Positions 38,420 to 48,679 of a DNA stretch of 64,000 bases are shown here, in pieces (position 1 is the stretch's first letter; each line of letters opens with the position of its first letter). Source of the DNA: Actinomadura graeca (lineage in GTDB: Bacteria; Actinomycetota; Actinomycetes; Streptosporangiales; Streptosporangiaceae); NCBI RefSeq assembly GCF_019175365.1, contig NZ_CP059572.1:3844001-3908000 (forward strand), written 5' to 3'. A model generated the notes under the pieces. It was not told where the DNA came from and searched no databases. It saw only the letters and a program-made list of their open reading frames with translations. The translations under genes were made by a program, and so were the position numbers.

Positions 38420-38433
38420 ACGCGGTACCGCGT
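38420..38433. promoter_or_regulatory. 14-bp perfect palindrome in the sulfotransferase/LysW divergent region
   Basis: ACGCGGTACCGCGT is fully palindromic and lies 105 bases before the LysW ATG and 64 bases before the sulfotransferase start. A second inverted repeat, CGTTTC-N15-GAAACG (38396-38422), abuts it. It is probably a repressor or activator site controlling both divergent operons. Confidence 0.5.
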
Positions 38434-38537
38434 AATCGTGAGGACGAATCCGGCCCCGGCGACATCAACGGTGGGCCGATGCGGGAGGCGGAGCGCCGAA
38501 CCTACGTTTGGCATTGTCCCGATCGAAAGAGAAGGTC

Positions 38538-38702
38538 ATGCCTAAGTGCTCTGAATGCTCCGCCGACGTCGCCGTCGAGGACGGCGCCCAGGAGAACGAG
38601 ATCGTCCAGTGCGCCGAGTGCGGCACCGAGCTGGAGGTCGTCAGAACGGCCCCCGTCGGCCTCGCGCCCGCACCAGATGTGGAGGAGGACTGGGGCGAGT
38701 GA
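38538..38702 (+). CDS. lysW: LysW-like amino-group carrier protein
   Basis: A 54-residue acidic protein. Two CxxC pairs (KCSECS and CAECGTE) form a zinc ribbon, and the C-terminus EEDWGE ends in the conserved Glu whose gamma-carboxyl receives the amino acid. LysW-type carriers hold glutamate or aminoadipate by their amino group while the side chain is modified. A GAAAGAGAAGG ribosome-binding region precedes ATG 38538. It is followed with GTGA overlap by its ligase. Context (transketolase, sulfotransferase, NRPS) places it in specialised metabolism and not in lysine or arginine synthesis. Confidence 0.93.
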   Translation: MPKCSECSADVAVEDGAQENEIVQCAECGTELEVVRTAPVGLAPAPDVEEDWGE

Positions 38703-39706
38703 GCCCGCCCGCACAGACCGGCACCGCTCGGACCGGTGCCGCATGGACAGGCACCGCACGGACGGGCACCGCGCAGTCCGGTGCCACGGCCTGGCCCCGG
38801 GCGTCGGAGCCCGGGGCGGCCGGGGCGGGCGCGGCCGCCCCGGTGGGTCTCATCGCCTCGCGCGTCCGGCTGGACGAGAAGCGCATCATGGCCGCCCTCG
38901 ACCGCCGCGCCGTCCCCTATGAACGGCTGGACGGACGGACCTGCCGGTACGAGCTGGACGCCGCCCCGCCGCCCTGGCCGGTGGTCCTGAACCGCGAGAT
39001 CGGCCAGGTCCGCGCCGCCTACGCGGCCCACGGGGTGGAGGCCGGGGGCGGCACCGTCGTCAACAGCGCGGCCGCGATCGAGCTGTGCGGCGACAAGTGG
39101 CGCACGTCGGTGGCGCTGCGCCGCGCCGGGCTGCCGATCCCGCGCACCGCGCTGGCCCTCACCCCGGAGGCGGCGCTCGACACGATCGAGCGGATCGGCT
39201 ACCCCGCCGTCATCAAGCCCCTCCAGGGCTCGTGGGGACGGCTGGTCACCGCCGTCCGGGACCGTCACGCCGCCGCGGCCGTGCTGGAGCACGTCGCCGC
39301 CCTGCCGTCCCCGCAGTCGCACATCGTCTACGTCCAGGAGTTCATCGACACGCCCGGACGCGACGTCCGGGCCATCGTGATCGGCGGGCGGCTCGTCGGC
39401 GCCGTGTACCGCAGCGCCGGCGAGGCGGCCGGCGGGTGGCGGGCGAACGTCGCTCTCGGCGCCACGACCGAGCGGTGCGCCGTCACCCCGGAGCTCGCGG
39501 AGCTGGCGGAGGAGGCCGCGCGGGTGGTCGGCGCCGACATCGCCGGCGTGGACCTGCTGGAGGAGCGCGGCGAGCGGCTGCTCGTCCTGGAGGTCAACTC
39601 CGGCGTGGAGTTCTCCGGCTTCCAGGAGGCGATGGGCGACACCGTGGACGTCGCCGACCAGATCGCCGGGTATGTCGCGGCGTGCCGGGAAGGGGTGTGG
39701 ATGTGA
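38699..39706 (+). CDS. lysX: LysW-glutamate/aminoadipate ligase (LysX-like, ATP-grasp)
   Basis: A 335-residue RimK-type ATP-grasp ligase that joins the alpha-amino group of an amino acid (probably Glu) to the C-terminal Glu of LysW. ATP-grasp blocks are YPAVIKPLQGSWGRLV, YVQEFIDTPGRDVRAIVIGG, IAGVDLLEE and LEVNSGVEFSGFQ. The EVNSGVEF region is the substrate-selectivity segment. Residues 7-31 form a low-complexity extension of five-residue repeats (TGTAR, TGAAW, TGTAR, TGTAQ, SGATA) before the first family block near residue 48, so the true start may be internal. Confidence 0.9.
   Translation: MSPPAQTGTARTGAAWTGTARTGTAQSGATAWPRASEPGAAGAGAAAPVGLIASRVRLDEKRIMAALDRRAVPYERLDGRTCRYELDAAPPPWPVVLNREIGQVRAAYAAHGVEAGGGTVVNSAAAIELCGDKWRTSVALRRAGLPIPRTALALTPEAALDTIERIGYPAVIKPLQGSWGRLVTAVRDRHAAAAVLEHVAALPSPQSHIVYVQEFIDTPGRDVRAIVIGGRLVGAVYRSAGEAAGGWRANVALGATTERCAVTPELAELAEEAARVVGADIAGVDLLEERGERLLVLEVNSGVEFSGFQEAMGDTVDVADQIAGYVAACREGVWM
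38717..38791. repeat. 15-bp tandem repeat in the LysX 5' end
   Basis: About five imperfect copies of a 15-bp unit beginning ACCGGCACCGC run in frame and encode TGTAR-like pentapeptides. Copies differ mostly at third positions and in the last codon, so they have been kept under coding drift. They lie between the start codon and the conserved ligase core. Confidence 0.75.
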
Positions 39707-40770
39707 TCCGGGTCGCGGTCCTCGGCGCCTCCGGGTACATCGGGGGCGAGCTGCTGCGCATCCTGCTCGGCCATCCGCACGTCGAGGTGGGCGCCGCCGC
39801 GTCGGCGCGGCTCGCCGGGCGGCGCGTGGACTCCGCCCACCCGAACCTGCGGTCGGTCTGCGACCTGACCTTCACCCATCCCGACGACCTCGGCGCCCAC
39901 GACGTGCTGTTCGCGGCCATCCCGCACCTGGAGAGCATGCGGCAGGCGGAGGCGCTGCTGGAGCGCGGGCGCGTCCTCATCGACCTGACCGCCGACTTCC
40001 GGCTGCCGGACGCGGCGACGTTCGAGCGCTACTACGGCGTCCCGCACGAGGCCCGCGACCTGCTCGGCGAGTTCGTGTTCGGGCTGCCGGAGACCCACCG
40101 CAAGGAGCTGCGCGACGCCGACCGGATCAGCGTCCCCGGCTGCATGGCCACCGCCGCGATCCTCGCGCTGCACCCCGCCGCCGAGGCGGGGCTCCTGGAG
40201 CCCGCGGTGTCGGTGGACGCGCGGACGGGGTCGAGCGGCTCGGGCCGGTCGAGCGGCCTCGCCGATTCCCATTCCGAGCGGTCGGGCGCGCTGCGGGTGT
40301 TCGCGCCGTCCGGCCACCGGCACGAGGCCGAGATCACCCAGGAGACCGGGCTGGACGTCACGATGAGCGCCACGGGGATCGAGGCCGTACGCGGCGTTCA
40401 GGTGCTGTGCCGGGGACGTCTCCGCGGGCCCGTGGACGAGGCCCGGCTGCGCGAGACCTACCGGCGGTGCTACGGCGACGAGCCGTTCACCCGGGTCGTC
40501 GCGCGGCGGCGCGGCGCCTACCGGCTGCCCGAGCCGAAGATCCTGTCCGGCTCCAACTTCTGCGACGTGGGCTTCGTGACCGGCCCGGTCCCTGGTGGGG
40601 GGACGACCCTCCACGCCCCCCGGAACGGCGAAGACGGCCAGGCCCTGCTGGTCGGCGCGCTGGACAACCTCGTCAAGGGCGGGGCCGGCAACGCCGTCCA
40701 GTGCATGAACATCCGGTTCGGCTGGCCCGAGCGGACCGGCCTGGAGTTCCCCGGCCTGCACCCGATCTGA
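39703..40770 (+). CDS. lysY: LysW-glutamyl phosphate reductase (LysY/ArgC-like)
   Basis: A 355-residue NADPH-dependent semialdehyde dehydrogenase. The Rossmann loop is VLGASGYIGGELLRIL, the catalytic Cys is in SVPGCMATAAIL, and SGRSSG and GHRHEAEI carry the basic residues and the active-site His. It reduces the carrier-bound acyl phosphate from LysZ to the semialdehyde, which the transketolase can extend. The GTG at 39703 overlaps the lysX stop (GTGA); a GTG two codons earlier is also possible. Sequence is ArgC-like throughout, so the carrier-protein role is assigned from its neighbours. Confidence 0.9.
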   Translation: MIRVAVLGASGYIGGELLRILLGHPHVEVGAAASARLAGRRVDSAHPNLRSVCDLTFTHPDDLGAHDVLFAAIPHLESMRQAEALLERGRVLIDLTADFRLPDAATFERYYGVPHEARDLLGEFVFGLPETHRKELRDADRISVPGCMATAAILALHPAAEAGLLEPAVSVDARTGSSGSGRSSGLADSHSERSGALRVFAPSGHRHEAEITQETGLDVTMSATGIEAVRGVQVLCRGRLRGPVDEARLRETYRRCYGDEPFTRVVARRRGAYRLPEPKILSGSNFCDVGFVTGPVPGGGTTLHAPRNGEDGQALLVGALDNLVKGGAGNAVQCMNIRFGWPERTGLEFPGLHPI

Positions 40771-40783
40771 GCGAGGCGTCCCC

Positions 40784-41608
40784 ATGACCGGCATCACGGT
40801 GATCAAATGCGGCGGCCACGCGGCCGTCGACCCGGCCGCCATCTGCGCGGACGTGGCCGAGCTGTACCGGGAGGGCCGCCGCGTCGTCCTGGCGCACGGC
40901 GGCTCCGCCGAGATCGAGCACCTGGCCGGGAGGCTGGGCGTCCCGCTGCGCCGCCTGGTCTCGCCGGACGGGGTGTCCGCCCGCTACACCGACGCGGCGA
41001 CGCTGGAGGTCGTCACGATGGCGCTCACCGCCGGGGTCAAGCCCCGGCTGAGCACCGCCCTCGCCGGGCACGGGGTCCCCTCCGTCGGCTTGACCGGCCT
41101 GGACGGCGTCCTGCGCGCGCGCCGCAAGCCCGTGCACCGGGCCATCGTGGACGGGCGGCAGATACTCGTCCGCGACGACCACAGCGGGCGGGTGACGTCC
41201 GTCGACGGCGAGCTGCTGACCGGGCTGCTGGACGCCGGCCGCGTGCCGGTGGTGTCGCCGCCCGCGCTGGCCGAGGACGGCGCGCCCGTGAACGCCGACG
41301 CCGACCGGGCCGCGGCCGCGGTGGCGGCGGCGCTGGAGGCCGCGACGCTGCTCCTGCTGACCGGGGCGCCCGGAGTGCTCGCCGACGCCGCCGACGAGCG
41401 CAGCGTCCTGCCGGTCTACCGCGTGCCCGCAACCGGCGCGCCCGCCGACGTCTCGGGCGGGATGCGCCTCAAGCTCGTCGCCGCCCGCGAGGCGCTGCGG
41501 GCCGGGGTTCCGAGGGTCCTGGTGGCCGACGGCCGCCGCCCGCGCCCGGTGCTGGCGGCGCTGTCCGGCGAGGCGACCCGGATCGTCCTGAGTGAGGAGA
41601 AGGACTGA
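40784..41608 (+). CDS. lysZ: LysW-glutamate kinase (LysZ/ArgB-like)
   Basis: A 274-residue amino acid kinase. The N-terminal phosphate loop is VIKCGGHAAVD (usually KxGG), LAHGGSAEIEHLAGRLG binds substrate, and VNADADRAAAAVAAAL and LLLTGAPGVLAD are the nucleotide-site blocks; VSGGMRLKLVAAREAL contains the conserved Lys. It phosphorylates the side-chain carboxyl of the carrier-bound amino acid. It is spaced 13 bases from lysY and one base from the downstream fusion gene. Confidence 0.9.
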   Translation: MTGITVIKCGGHAAVDPAAICADVAELYREGRRVVLAHGGSAEIEHLAGRLGVPLRRLVSPDGVSARYTDAATLEVVTMALTAGVKPRLSTALAGHGVPSVGLTGLDGVLRARRKPVHRAIVDGRQILVRDDHSGRVTSVDGELLTGLLDAGRVPVVSPPALAEDGAPVNADADRAAAAVAAALEAATLLLLTGAPGVLADAADERSVLPVYRVPATGAPADVSGGMRLKLVAAREALRAGVPRVLVADGRRPRPVLAALSGEATRIVLSEEKD

Positions 41609-41609
41609 C

Positions 41610-43628
41610 ATGAGAGCCGACCCGATCACCGAGGACCGCGCCGTCGGGCTGCTCCGCGGCATGCTGGACATCCCGTCGCCGTCGTACGCGGAGGGCGCCC
41701 TCGCGGCGTTCCTGGAACGGGAGATGCGGTCGCTGGGCTTCACCGCGCACGTGGACGACGTGGGCAACGTCGTCGGCGAGATCGGCGCCGGGGACGGGCC
41801 GACGGTGATGCTGCTCGGCCACATGGACACCGTCCCCGGCGACGTCCCCGTCCGCACGGAGGCCGGACGGCTGTACGGCCGGGGCGCGTCCGACGCGAAG
41901 GGCCCGCTGGCCGCGATGATCTGCGCGGCGGCGCGGACGGGCGGCTCCGGCGGGCGCGTCGTCGTGGTCGGCGCGGTGGAGGAGGAGACGGCGCCGTCGC
42001 GTGGCGCCACGGCCGTCCGCGACACGATGCCGCCGCCCGACGCGCTGATCGTCGGGGAGCCGAGCGGCTGGTCCACGGTCGTCCTCGGCTACAAGGGCAA
42101 GCTGGACCTGCGGTACGAGGTGGAGTGCGAGCCCGTGCACCCCACGCGGCCCGGCCTGAAGGCGGCCGAGCACGCCTGGGGGTGCTGGGCGACGCTGCTG
42201 GAGCTGCTCGGCCCCGGCACCGGGCCGGGCGAAGGGCACGACTCGTTCGACCGTCCGGGCCCGACCCTGGTGTCGATCTCCGGCGACCTCGTCCGCGCCG
42301 AGGCCGAGTTCAGCGTCCGCACGCCGCCGGGCTTCGACGCGGACGGGTTCGTCGAGCGGCTGCGGGCCCGGACCCCGCACGGGCGCCTCAGCGTGATCGG
42401 CAACGTGGGCGCGCACCGGGTCGGCCGCGCCGACCCGGTGGTCCGCGCGCTGCACGCGGGCATCCGCGAGCACGGCGTCCGCCCCGCCGCCAAGCTGAAG
42501 ACGGCGACGGCGGACCTCAACGTCCTGGCCGAGAAGTGGCGGATGCCGATGGCCACCTACGGGCCCGGTGACAGCGAGCTCGACCACACGCCGGACGAGT
42601 CGATCGACATCTCCGGCTACCTGCGCGGCGTCTCGGTGCTGACCACGGCGCTCGACCGGCTCGCGGCGCTGCCGCCCGGCGCGGAGTCGGCGCCCCCGGC
42701 GCCGCCCCGGGTGCCCCGGCCCCGCGAGGCCCCGGACCGTGTGCGCCCCGAGGACCGCGGGTCGCGCGAGGACGCCCCGGACGGCGGGCACGGGGGCCTC
42801 GACGAGCTCAAGGAGCGCGCGGCGAGCATCCGGAGGCGGATCGTCGACATGTGCGCGACGAAGAACGGGGGCCACCTCGGCGGGTCGATGTCCCTCGTCG
42901 AGATCATGGTGTGCCTGTACTCGCGCGTGCTGCGGATCGACCCGGACGACCCGGACGCCCCCGACCGTGACGTCATGATCCTCAGCAAGGGGCACGGCGC
43001 GATCGGCCTGTACGCGGCGCTCGGCGAGTACGGCTTCTTCCCCCCGGATCGGCTCTCGGACTACGGCGCCCACGGCTCGCAGTTCATGGCCCACCCCAAC
43101 AGCGCGCTGCCGGGCGTCGAGATGCCGTCGGGGGCGCTCGGCCACGGCCTGCCGCTCGGGATCGGCTTCTCACTCGCCGCCCGGCTCGACGGGACGGACC
43201 GCCGCTGCGTCGTGATCATGGGGGACGGCGAGCTCCAGGAGGGCTCGGTCTGGGAGGCCGCGATGGCCGCCGGGACACAGAACCTGGAGCGCCTCACCGC
43301 GGTGGTGGACCGCAACCGGCTGCAGATCACCGGGCGGACCGAGTCGATCGTCGAGCTGGAGCCGCTCGCCGACCGCTGGCGGTCCTTCGGCTGGACCGTC
43401 CGCGAGGTGGACGGCCACGACCTGGCGGCCCTGCTGGAGGCGTTCACCGCGCCGCCCGAGCCGGGCCGTCCCACCGTGATCATCGCGCGGACCCGCAAGG
43501 GCCGCGGCCTGCCGTATGTCGAGGACAAGGTGAAGAGCCACTTCGTGAAGCTGAACGAGCGGATGCACCGGCGCGCCAAGGCGGCCCTCCGCGACGCCGA
43601 CGCGGACGGGAAGGGGGGACGGTCATGA
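41610..43628 (+). CDS. LysK-type hydrolase fused to the transketolase N-terminal subunit
   Basis: A 672-residue two-domain protein. Residues 1-350 are a LysK-like M20 hydrolase: [44 protein letters not shown] and the final His in [11 protein letters not shown]; it should free the finished amino acid from LysW. A Pro/Arg-rich linker spans about 351-396. Residues 397-672 are a transketolase pyrophosphate-domain subunit: [37 protein letters not shown] and [18 protein letters not shown] (Mg-ThDP motif). The frame is continuous and the linker keeps coding bias, so this looks like a true fusion and not a missed stop. Start ATG 41610 has GAGGAGAAGG. It overlaps the C-subunit gene by ATGA. Confidence 0.88.
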   Translation: MRADPITEDRAVGLLRGMLDIPSPSYAEGALAAFLEREMRSLGFTAHVDDVGNVVGEIGAGDGPTVMLLGHMDTVPGDVPVRTEAGRLYGRGASDAKGPLAAMICAAARTGGSGGRVVVVGAVEEETAPSRGATAVRDTMPPPDALIVGEPSGWSTVVLGYKGKLDLRYEVECEPVHPTRPGLKAAEHAWGCWATLLELLGPGTGPGEGHDSFDRPGPTLVSISGDLVRAEAEFSVRTPPGFDADGFVERLRARTPHGRLSVIGNVGAHRVGRADPVVRALHAGIREHGVRPAAKLKTATADLNVLAEKWRMPMATYGPGDSELDHTPDESIDISGYLRGVSVLTTALDRLAALPPGAESAPPAPPRVPRPREAPDRVRPEDRGSREDAPDGGHGGLDELKERAASIRRRIVDMCATKNGGHLGGSMSLVEIMVCLYSRVLRIDPDDPDAPDRDVMILSKGHGAIGLYAALGEYGFFPPDRLSDYGAHGSQFMAHPNSALPGVEMPSGALGHGLPLGIGFSLAARLDGTDRRCVVIMGDGELQEGSVWEAAMAAGTQNLERLTAVVDRNRLQITGRTESIVELEPLADRWRSFGWTVREVDGHDLAALLEAFTAPPEPGRPTVIIARTRKGRGLPYVEDKVKSHFVKLNERMHRRAKAALRDADADGKGGRS

Positions 43629-44605
43629 CCGAGCAGGTGCCTCCGGACCGCAACATCTTCCGCGACACGCTCGTCCCGATGATGGCCGAGGACCCCCGGC
43701 TGGTCTGCCTGGACAGCGACACCGGCCTGTACGACGGCATCGACTTCGGCCCGGCCGCCGACCGGTACATCAACCTCGGTATCGCCGAGCAGGACCTCAT
43801 GGGGGTCGCGGCGGGCCTCGCCAAGAGCGGCCGCGTCCCGGTGGTGAACACGATGGCCACCTTCGCCAGCACCCGCGCGCTGGAGTTCGTCAAGATCGAC
43901 ATCGCGTACAACGCGGTGCCGGTGCGGATCGCCGCGACGCACAGCGGGCTGTCGGCGGGGAGCCTCGGGCCGACCCACCACAGCCTGGAGGACCTCGCGG
44001 TGATGCGGACGCTGCCGAACATGACGGTGCTGGTCTCGGCGGGCGGCGCGTCGACCGAGGCGCTGTTCCGGCAGTGCGTGGACCTGCCCGGCCCCGTCTA
44101 CCTGCGGCTCGGCCGGGGCCCGACGCCGCAGCTGCCCGAGGACGCGCCGCCGGTGCGGATCGGCGAGGCCCAGGTCCTGCGGCACGGCGACGACGTGACG
44201 CTCGTCGCCTGCGGCCCGTACCCGGTGGAGGCGGCGCTGCTCGCCGCCGAGCGGCTCGCCGACCTCGGCGTCGAGGCCGCCGTGCTGAACATGCACACCG
44301 TCAAGCCGCTGGACGTGACGACGCTGCTGGAGTTCGCGCGCCGGTCCCGGCTGGTGGTCACGGTCGAGGAGCACTGGGAGACCGGGGGCCTCGGCGCCGC
44401 CGTGGGCGAGGCGCTGGCGCCGCGGCTGCCGGTGCAGGTGCGCCGGGTGGCGGTGTCCGACGAGTTCGTGTCGATGGCCGGGGACCACCCCTACCTGCTG
44501 GAGCGGACCGGGATCAGACCGGACGCGGTGGTCGACGAGGTGCGCGACGTGCTCGGGGACCTCGGACGGGAGGACGAGGACGGCGAGGAGGACGAGCCGG
44601 GATGA
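43625..44605 (+). CDS. Transketolase C-terminal subunit
   Basis: A 326-residue protein covering the pyrimidine-binding and C-terminal domains: [20 protein letters not shown] with the catalytic Glu that protonates Th[22 protein letters not shown], and HETGGLG-like [17 protein letters not shown]. It completes the active transketolase with the preceding fusion protein. In AmCP pathways the split transketolase adds a C2 ketol unit to carrier-bound glutamate semialdehyde. The coding end overlaps the NRPS start (ATGA), and its tail is very acidic ([11 protein letters not shown]). Confidence 0.9.
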   Translation: MTEQVPPDRNIFRDTLVPMMAEDPRLVCLDSDTGLYDGIDFGPAADRYINLGIAEQDLMGVAAGLAKSGRVPVVNTMATFASTRALEFVKIDIAYNAVPVRIAATHSGLSAGSLGPTHHSLEDLAVMRTLPNMTVLVSAGGASTEALFRQCVDLPGPVYLRLGRGPTPQLPEDAPPVRIGEAQVLRHGDDVTLVACGPYPVEAALLAAERLADLGVEAAVLNMHTVKPLDVTTLLEFARRSRLVVTVEEHWETGGLGAAVGEALAPRLPVQVRRVAVSDEFVSMAGDHPYLLERTGIRPDAVVDEVRDVLGDLGREDEDGEEDEPG

Positions 44606-47600
44606 CGCAGACGCACACGGAAACCCAGGCCCAGGCCCAGGCCCAGGCCCAGGCCCAGGCCAACAGCGAGGCGAGTGACGCGGGCGACGCGCTGGAGGAC
44701 GTCCGGAAAGCGCTCCTGGACCTGGCGCGGCGCCGGAGCCTGGCCGCCCGCCGCGACGCGCTCCCGGTCACCGGGATCGACGGCGCCGGGCCGCCGCCGC
44801 TCGCCTTCGAGCAGGAACGGCTGTGGTTCGCCGAGCGGGCGGGCCCGGCGCCCGAGGTGCCGGCCGAGACGCTGGCCGTGCGGCTCGACGGGCCGGTGGA
44901 CGTGCCGTCGCTGAGGCGCGCGCTGACCGCGGCGTCGGCCCGGCACGAGGCGCTGCGGACGCGGTTCGGCACCGTCCACGGCGTCCCCTGCCAGATCGTG
45001 GACCCGCCGGGCGAGGTCCCGCTCGCGGTGGACGTCCTCGACGAGCGGAGCCGGGAGGACGCGCCGCGGGACGCCGCCGCGTCGCGGTTCGACCTCGCCG
45101 AGGGGCCCCTGTTCCGGGCGCGGCTGCTGCTGCCGCCCGGCGGGAACGGTGACGGGCTGCTGCTCCTGTCGGCCCACCGGACCGTCGCCGACGCGCACAC
45201 GCTGCGGATGGTCGCCCGCGAGCTGGTGTCCGGCGAGGTCCGGGACCCGGGTGTCCGGCTCACCGATGTCGCCCGGTGGGAACGCGCCGTCCTCGGCGGC
45301 GAGCGCCTCGAACGCGGCCTGGAGATTTGGTCGGAGCGGCTGGCCGGGCTGCCCGCCCTGGACCTGCCCGTGGACTTCCGCCGCGCGGCGGACCGGCCCA
45401 GGGCGGGCGGCGTCCACGAGCAGGCCGTCCCGGACGGGCTCCGCGGCGTGGACGACGGGACGCTGCTCGCGGCGCTGCTGGTCGTCCTGGCCCGCTACAC
45501 CCGGCAGGACGACCTGGTCGTCGGCGTGCTCACCGACGGCCGCGCGCGGGAGGCACTGCGCCCGCTGGCCGGGCCGCTCGCGAAGCCGCTCGTCCTCCGC
45601 CTGGACGTCCCGGGCGACGAGGAGTTCGGCGCGCTGGCCCACCGGGCGCGACAGGCGCTGGCGGAGGCCCGCGCCCGGCAGGAGGTGCCGTTCGGCGCGC
45701 TCGACCTCGGCGGGACGCCCCTCCAGGTCGCCCTGGCCAGGGTCGAGGCCGCGCCGGGGGAGGTCCCGGTCGCGCACGGGGGCTCGGACTTCGAGCTGTT
45801 CGTCCAGGTGATCGAGGAACCGGGCGGCGCGGCGCGGCTGCGCGTCGAGTACGCCGCCGAGCTCTTCGAGCCGGGCCGGATCGAGCGGACGGCCGGGCAC
45901 CTGCTCAACGCGCTGCGCGCCGGTCCCGCCGAGCCCGGCAGGGCCTCGGGCGCGGTCCCGATCGTCGGCGACGAGGAACGCCGCACCCTGCTCACGCGGT
46001 GGAACCCCGAACCGCGCCCGCACGAGACGGACGGACGGCTGCTGCACCGGCTCGTCAGCGAGCACGCCCTCGGCCGCCCGGACGCCCCGGCCGTCCGCCA
46101 CGAGGGGACGACCGTCACCTACGGCGAGCTGGACGGCCGCTCCGACCGGCTCGCGCGGCTGCTCGCGGACGGGCACGGCGCCGGGCCCGGGCGGCTGGTG
46201 GCGATGCTGCTGGAGCGCGGCCCGGACGCGCCGGCGACGCAGCTCGCCGTCCTGAAGACGGGCGCCGCCTGGCTCCCGCTCGACCCGGACTACCCGGCGA
46301 GGCGGCTCGCGTTCCAGCTGGAGGACTCCCGCGCCGGGCTGGTCGTCACCACCTCCGACCTCGCCGGCCGGCTCCCGGAGGAGACGCCGAAGCTGCTGCT
46401 GGACGACCCGGGGACGCGTGAGCGGCTCGCGGAACTCCCGCCCGGGCCGCCGCCGTGCGACGCCGGTCCCGACGACCTCGCCTACGTCATCTACACCTCG
46501 GGCTCGACCGGGACGCCGAAGGGCGTCATGGTGGGCCACCGCGCGGTGGTGAACTTCATCGGCAACTGCCGCGAGCTGTTCGGCATCACCCCGCACGACC
46601 GGGTGCTCCAGTTCGCGAACCTGGCCTTCGACGTCAGCGTCTTCGACGTCTACGCGGCGCTGTGCCACGGCGCGCTGCTCGTCACCGCGCCGCGCCAGGC
46701 GCTGCTGGACCCGGGGCGCCTCACCGCGCTCATGCGCGACGAGCGGGTCACCCTCGCCGACCTGCCCCCGGCCGTCCTGAAGCAGCTCGACCCCGGCGAC
46801 CTCCCGGACCTGCGGGCGCTGTTCGTCGGGCTGGAGCCGTTCCCCGGCGAGCTGGTGAACCGGTGGAACACGCAGGGACGGCAGTTCCACAACGGCTACG
46901 GGCCGACCGAGGCGACCGTCGCTTGCGTCGACTACCTGTGCCCGGACGAGCCGCTCACGGCGATGCCGCCGATCGGGCGCCCGATGGGCAACCACCGCGC
47001 GTACGTGCTCGACGAGCACTTCGGGCCCGTCCCGATCGGGGTGCCCGGCGAGCTGTTCGTCGCGGGCGCCGGGCTCGCGCGCGGCTACCTAAACCGGCAC
47101 GAGCTGACGGCCGAGCGCTTCCTGGACGACCCGTTCCGCCCCGGCGCGGGCGAGCGGATGTACCGCACGGGGGACCTGGTGCGGTGGCGGCCGGACGGGA
47201 ACCTGGAGTTCGTCGGCCGGGCCGACGGCCAGATCAAGATCCGCGGGCTGCGGATCGAGCCGGGCGAGGTCGAGCACGCGCTCACCGCCCGGCCCGAGAT
47301 CGAGGACGCCGCCGTCACCGCGCGGGAGGGACCGGGCGGGCCCCGGCTCGTCGGGTACGTCACGGTGTCCGGGCCGGGCGGGGACGGCCCGTTCGACGCC
47401 GACGCGGTCCGCGAGGCGCTCGCGTCCGAGGTGCCCGCGCACATGGTGCCGTCCGAGCTGGTCGAGCTGGACTCGATCCCCCGCAACCCCAGCGGCAAGC
47501 TCGACAGGTCGCGGCTGCCCGAGCCCGGCGCGAAGGCGCCCTCCGGGGCGGACGGCGGAACCGGCGGGACGGGCGGGACGGGCGGTGGCGAGCCGACCGG

Positions 47601-48669
47601 CACCGAACGGCGGCTCATCGAGCTGCTCCGCGGCACGCTCGACCTCGGCGACACCGCCGTGGAACCGGGCGACAACTACTTCGCCGTCGGCGGGAACTCC
47701 CTCAACCTCGTCCAGCTCCTCGACCGCGTCGAGGAGGAGTTCGGGGTCGGGCTGGAGCCCCGGGACGTGCTGCTCAACCCCGTCGTCCGGCGGATCGCCG
47801 CGACCATCGACGAGCGCGGAGCGGGCGGGGACGCAGGCGCGCGGGAACGCGACGCCACCCCGTGGCTGGTCCCGATCCGCGCCGAGGGCGACCGCACCCC
47901 GTTCTTCTGCGTCCACCCGTCCGGCGGGTCCGCGGTGCCCTATCTCGACCTCGCCGGGCTCCTGGACGACCGGCGGCCCTTCTACGGCATCGAGGCCGTC
48001 GGACTGCACGGCGAGGACGACCCGCCGGACGTCCCGGCGATGGCCGCCCGCTACCTGGAGGCCGTCCGCGGCGTCCAGCCCGAGGGCCCGTACCTGCTCG
48101 GCGGCTGGTCGATCGGCGGGACGCTCGCCTTCGAGATGGCCCGCCAGCTCCGAGAGGAGGGGGAGCGCGTCGCGCTGGTGGCGATGATGGACTCCGCCGC
48201 GCCGCCCGCCATGGACGAGCCGCCGACGCATACCGAGATGCTGGAGTCGTTCGCCCGTGACCTGTCCGGTTTGCAGGGCGAGGGACCGCCGGAGCTGGAC
48301 TGGGAGCGGCTGACCGGCCTTGAGCCGGACGAGCAGACCACCGAGGTCGTGGACGCGCTCGAACGCGCCGGCCGGGTGCCCGCCGACATCCGCGACGAGC
48401 TCGGCCGCCGCATCCGGGTGTTCATGGCCAACGCCGCGACCGCCCTGACCTACCGGCCCGGTCACCACGACGGCACCCTCACCTCGCTGGGCGCGGCCGA
48501 GGGGCAGTACGCGGGCGGATGGGAGCCGCACGCCGGGGACGTCGTCGAGATCACCGTGCCCGGCGACCACTACACCATGCTCCAGCGGCCCCACGTGACC
48601 AGGCTCGCGCGCGAACTGGACCGCGTCCTGCGGGAGGCCGCGGGCGACCCCACCGGAACGGAAGGCTGA
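44602..48669 (+). CDS. Nonribosomal peptide synthetase, C-A-T-TE, with a defective condensation motif
   Basis: A 1355-residue single module. Residues 9-20 are a (Gln-Ala)6 run. The C-like domain spans about 65-440, but its HHxxxDG site reads HRTVADA (His192-Arg193), so the catalytic second His is lost. The A domain (about 490-960) has [31 protein letters not shown] and NPSGKLDRS. My hand-aligned specificity residues are D,V,F,D,F,G,G,V,A,K, which I cannot assign. The T domain has GGNSLNL (Ser1033), and the TE has GWSIGG (Ser1170) with His in DHYTML. No MbtH gene is nearby. It probably activates the azabicyclic or another amino acid and releases the product. It ends the operon's core. Confidence 0.92.
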   Translation: MTQTHTETQAQAQAQAQAQANSEASDAGDALEDVRKALLDLARRRSLAARRDALPVTGIDGAGPPPLAFEQERLWFAERAGPAPEVPAETLAVRLDGPVDVPSLRRALTAASARHEALRTRFGTVHGVPCQIVDPPGEVPLAVDVLDERSREDAPRDAAASRFDLAEGPLFRARLLLPPGGNGDGLLLLSAHRTVADAHTLRMVARELVSGEVRDPGVRLTDVARWERAVLGGERLERGLEIWSERLAGLPALDLPVDFRRAADRPRAGGVHEQAVPDGLRGVDDGTLLAALLVVLARYTRQDDLVVGVLTDGRAREALRPLAGPLAKPLVLRLDVPGDEEFGALAHRARQALAEARARQEVPFGALDLGGTPLQVALARVEAAPGEVPVAHGGSDFELFVQVIEEPGGAARLRVEYAAELFEPGRIERTAGHLLNALRAGPAEPGRASGAVPIVGDEERRTLLTRWNPEPRPHETDGRLLHRLVSEHALGRPDAPAVRHEGTTVTYGELDGRSDRLARLLADGHGAGPGRLVAMLLERGPDAPATQLAVLKTGAAWLPLDPDYPARRLAFQLEDSRAGLVVTTSDLAGRLPEETPKLLLDDPGTRERLAELPPGPPPCDAGPDDLAYVIYTSGSTGTPKGVMVGHRAVVNFIGNCRELFGITPHDRVLQFANLAFDVSVFDVYAALCHGALLVTAPRQALLDPGRLTALMRDERVTLADLPPAVLKQLDPGDLPDLRALFVGLEPFPGELVNRWNTQGRQFHNGYGPTEATVACVDYLCPDEPLTAMPPIGRPMGNHRAYVLDEHFGPVPIGVPGELFVAGAGLARGYLNRHELTAERFLDDPFRPGAGERMYRTGDLVRWRPDGNLEFVGRADGQIKIRGLRIEPGEVEHALTARPEIEDAAVTAREGPGGPRLVGYVTVSGPGGDGPFDADAVREALASEVPAHMVPSELVELDSIPRNPSGKLDRSRLPEPGAKAPSGADGGTGGTGGTGGGEPTGTERRLIELLRGTLDLGDTAVEPGDNYFAVGGNSLNLVQLLDRVEEEFGVGLEPRDVLLNPVVRRIAATIDERGAGGDAGARERDATPWLVPIRAEGDRTPFFCVHPSGGSAVPYLDLAGLLDDRRPFYGIEAVGLHGEDDPPDVPAMAARYLEAVRGVQPEGPYLLGGWSIGGTLAFEMARQLREEGERVALVAMMDSAAPPAMDEPPTHTEMLESFARDLSGLQGEGPPELDWERLTGLEPDEQTTEVVDALERAGRVPADIRDELGRRIRVFMANAATALTYRPGHHDGTLTSLGAAEGQYAGGWEPHAGDVVEITVPGDHYTMLQRPHVTRLARELDRVLREAAGDPTGTEG
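44624..44661. repeat. Hexanucleotide repeat CCCAGG in the NRPS 5' end
   Basis: Six uninterrupted copies of CCCAGG (44624-44659) plus two bases encode alternating Gln-Ala. Unit gains or losses stay in frame, so length may vary between strains without breaking the gene. Confidence 0.85.
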
Positions 48670-48679
48670 GGCGAGACCC

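Noticed and set aside
38538..41608. Primary lysine or arginine biosynthesis operon
   Set aside because: It is followed by transketolase and NRPS genes and has no homocitrate pathway genes or LysJ; actinomycetes make lysine by another route.
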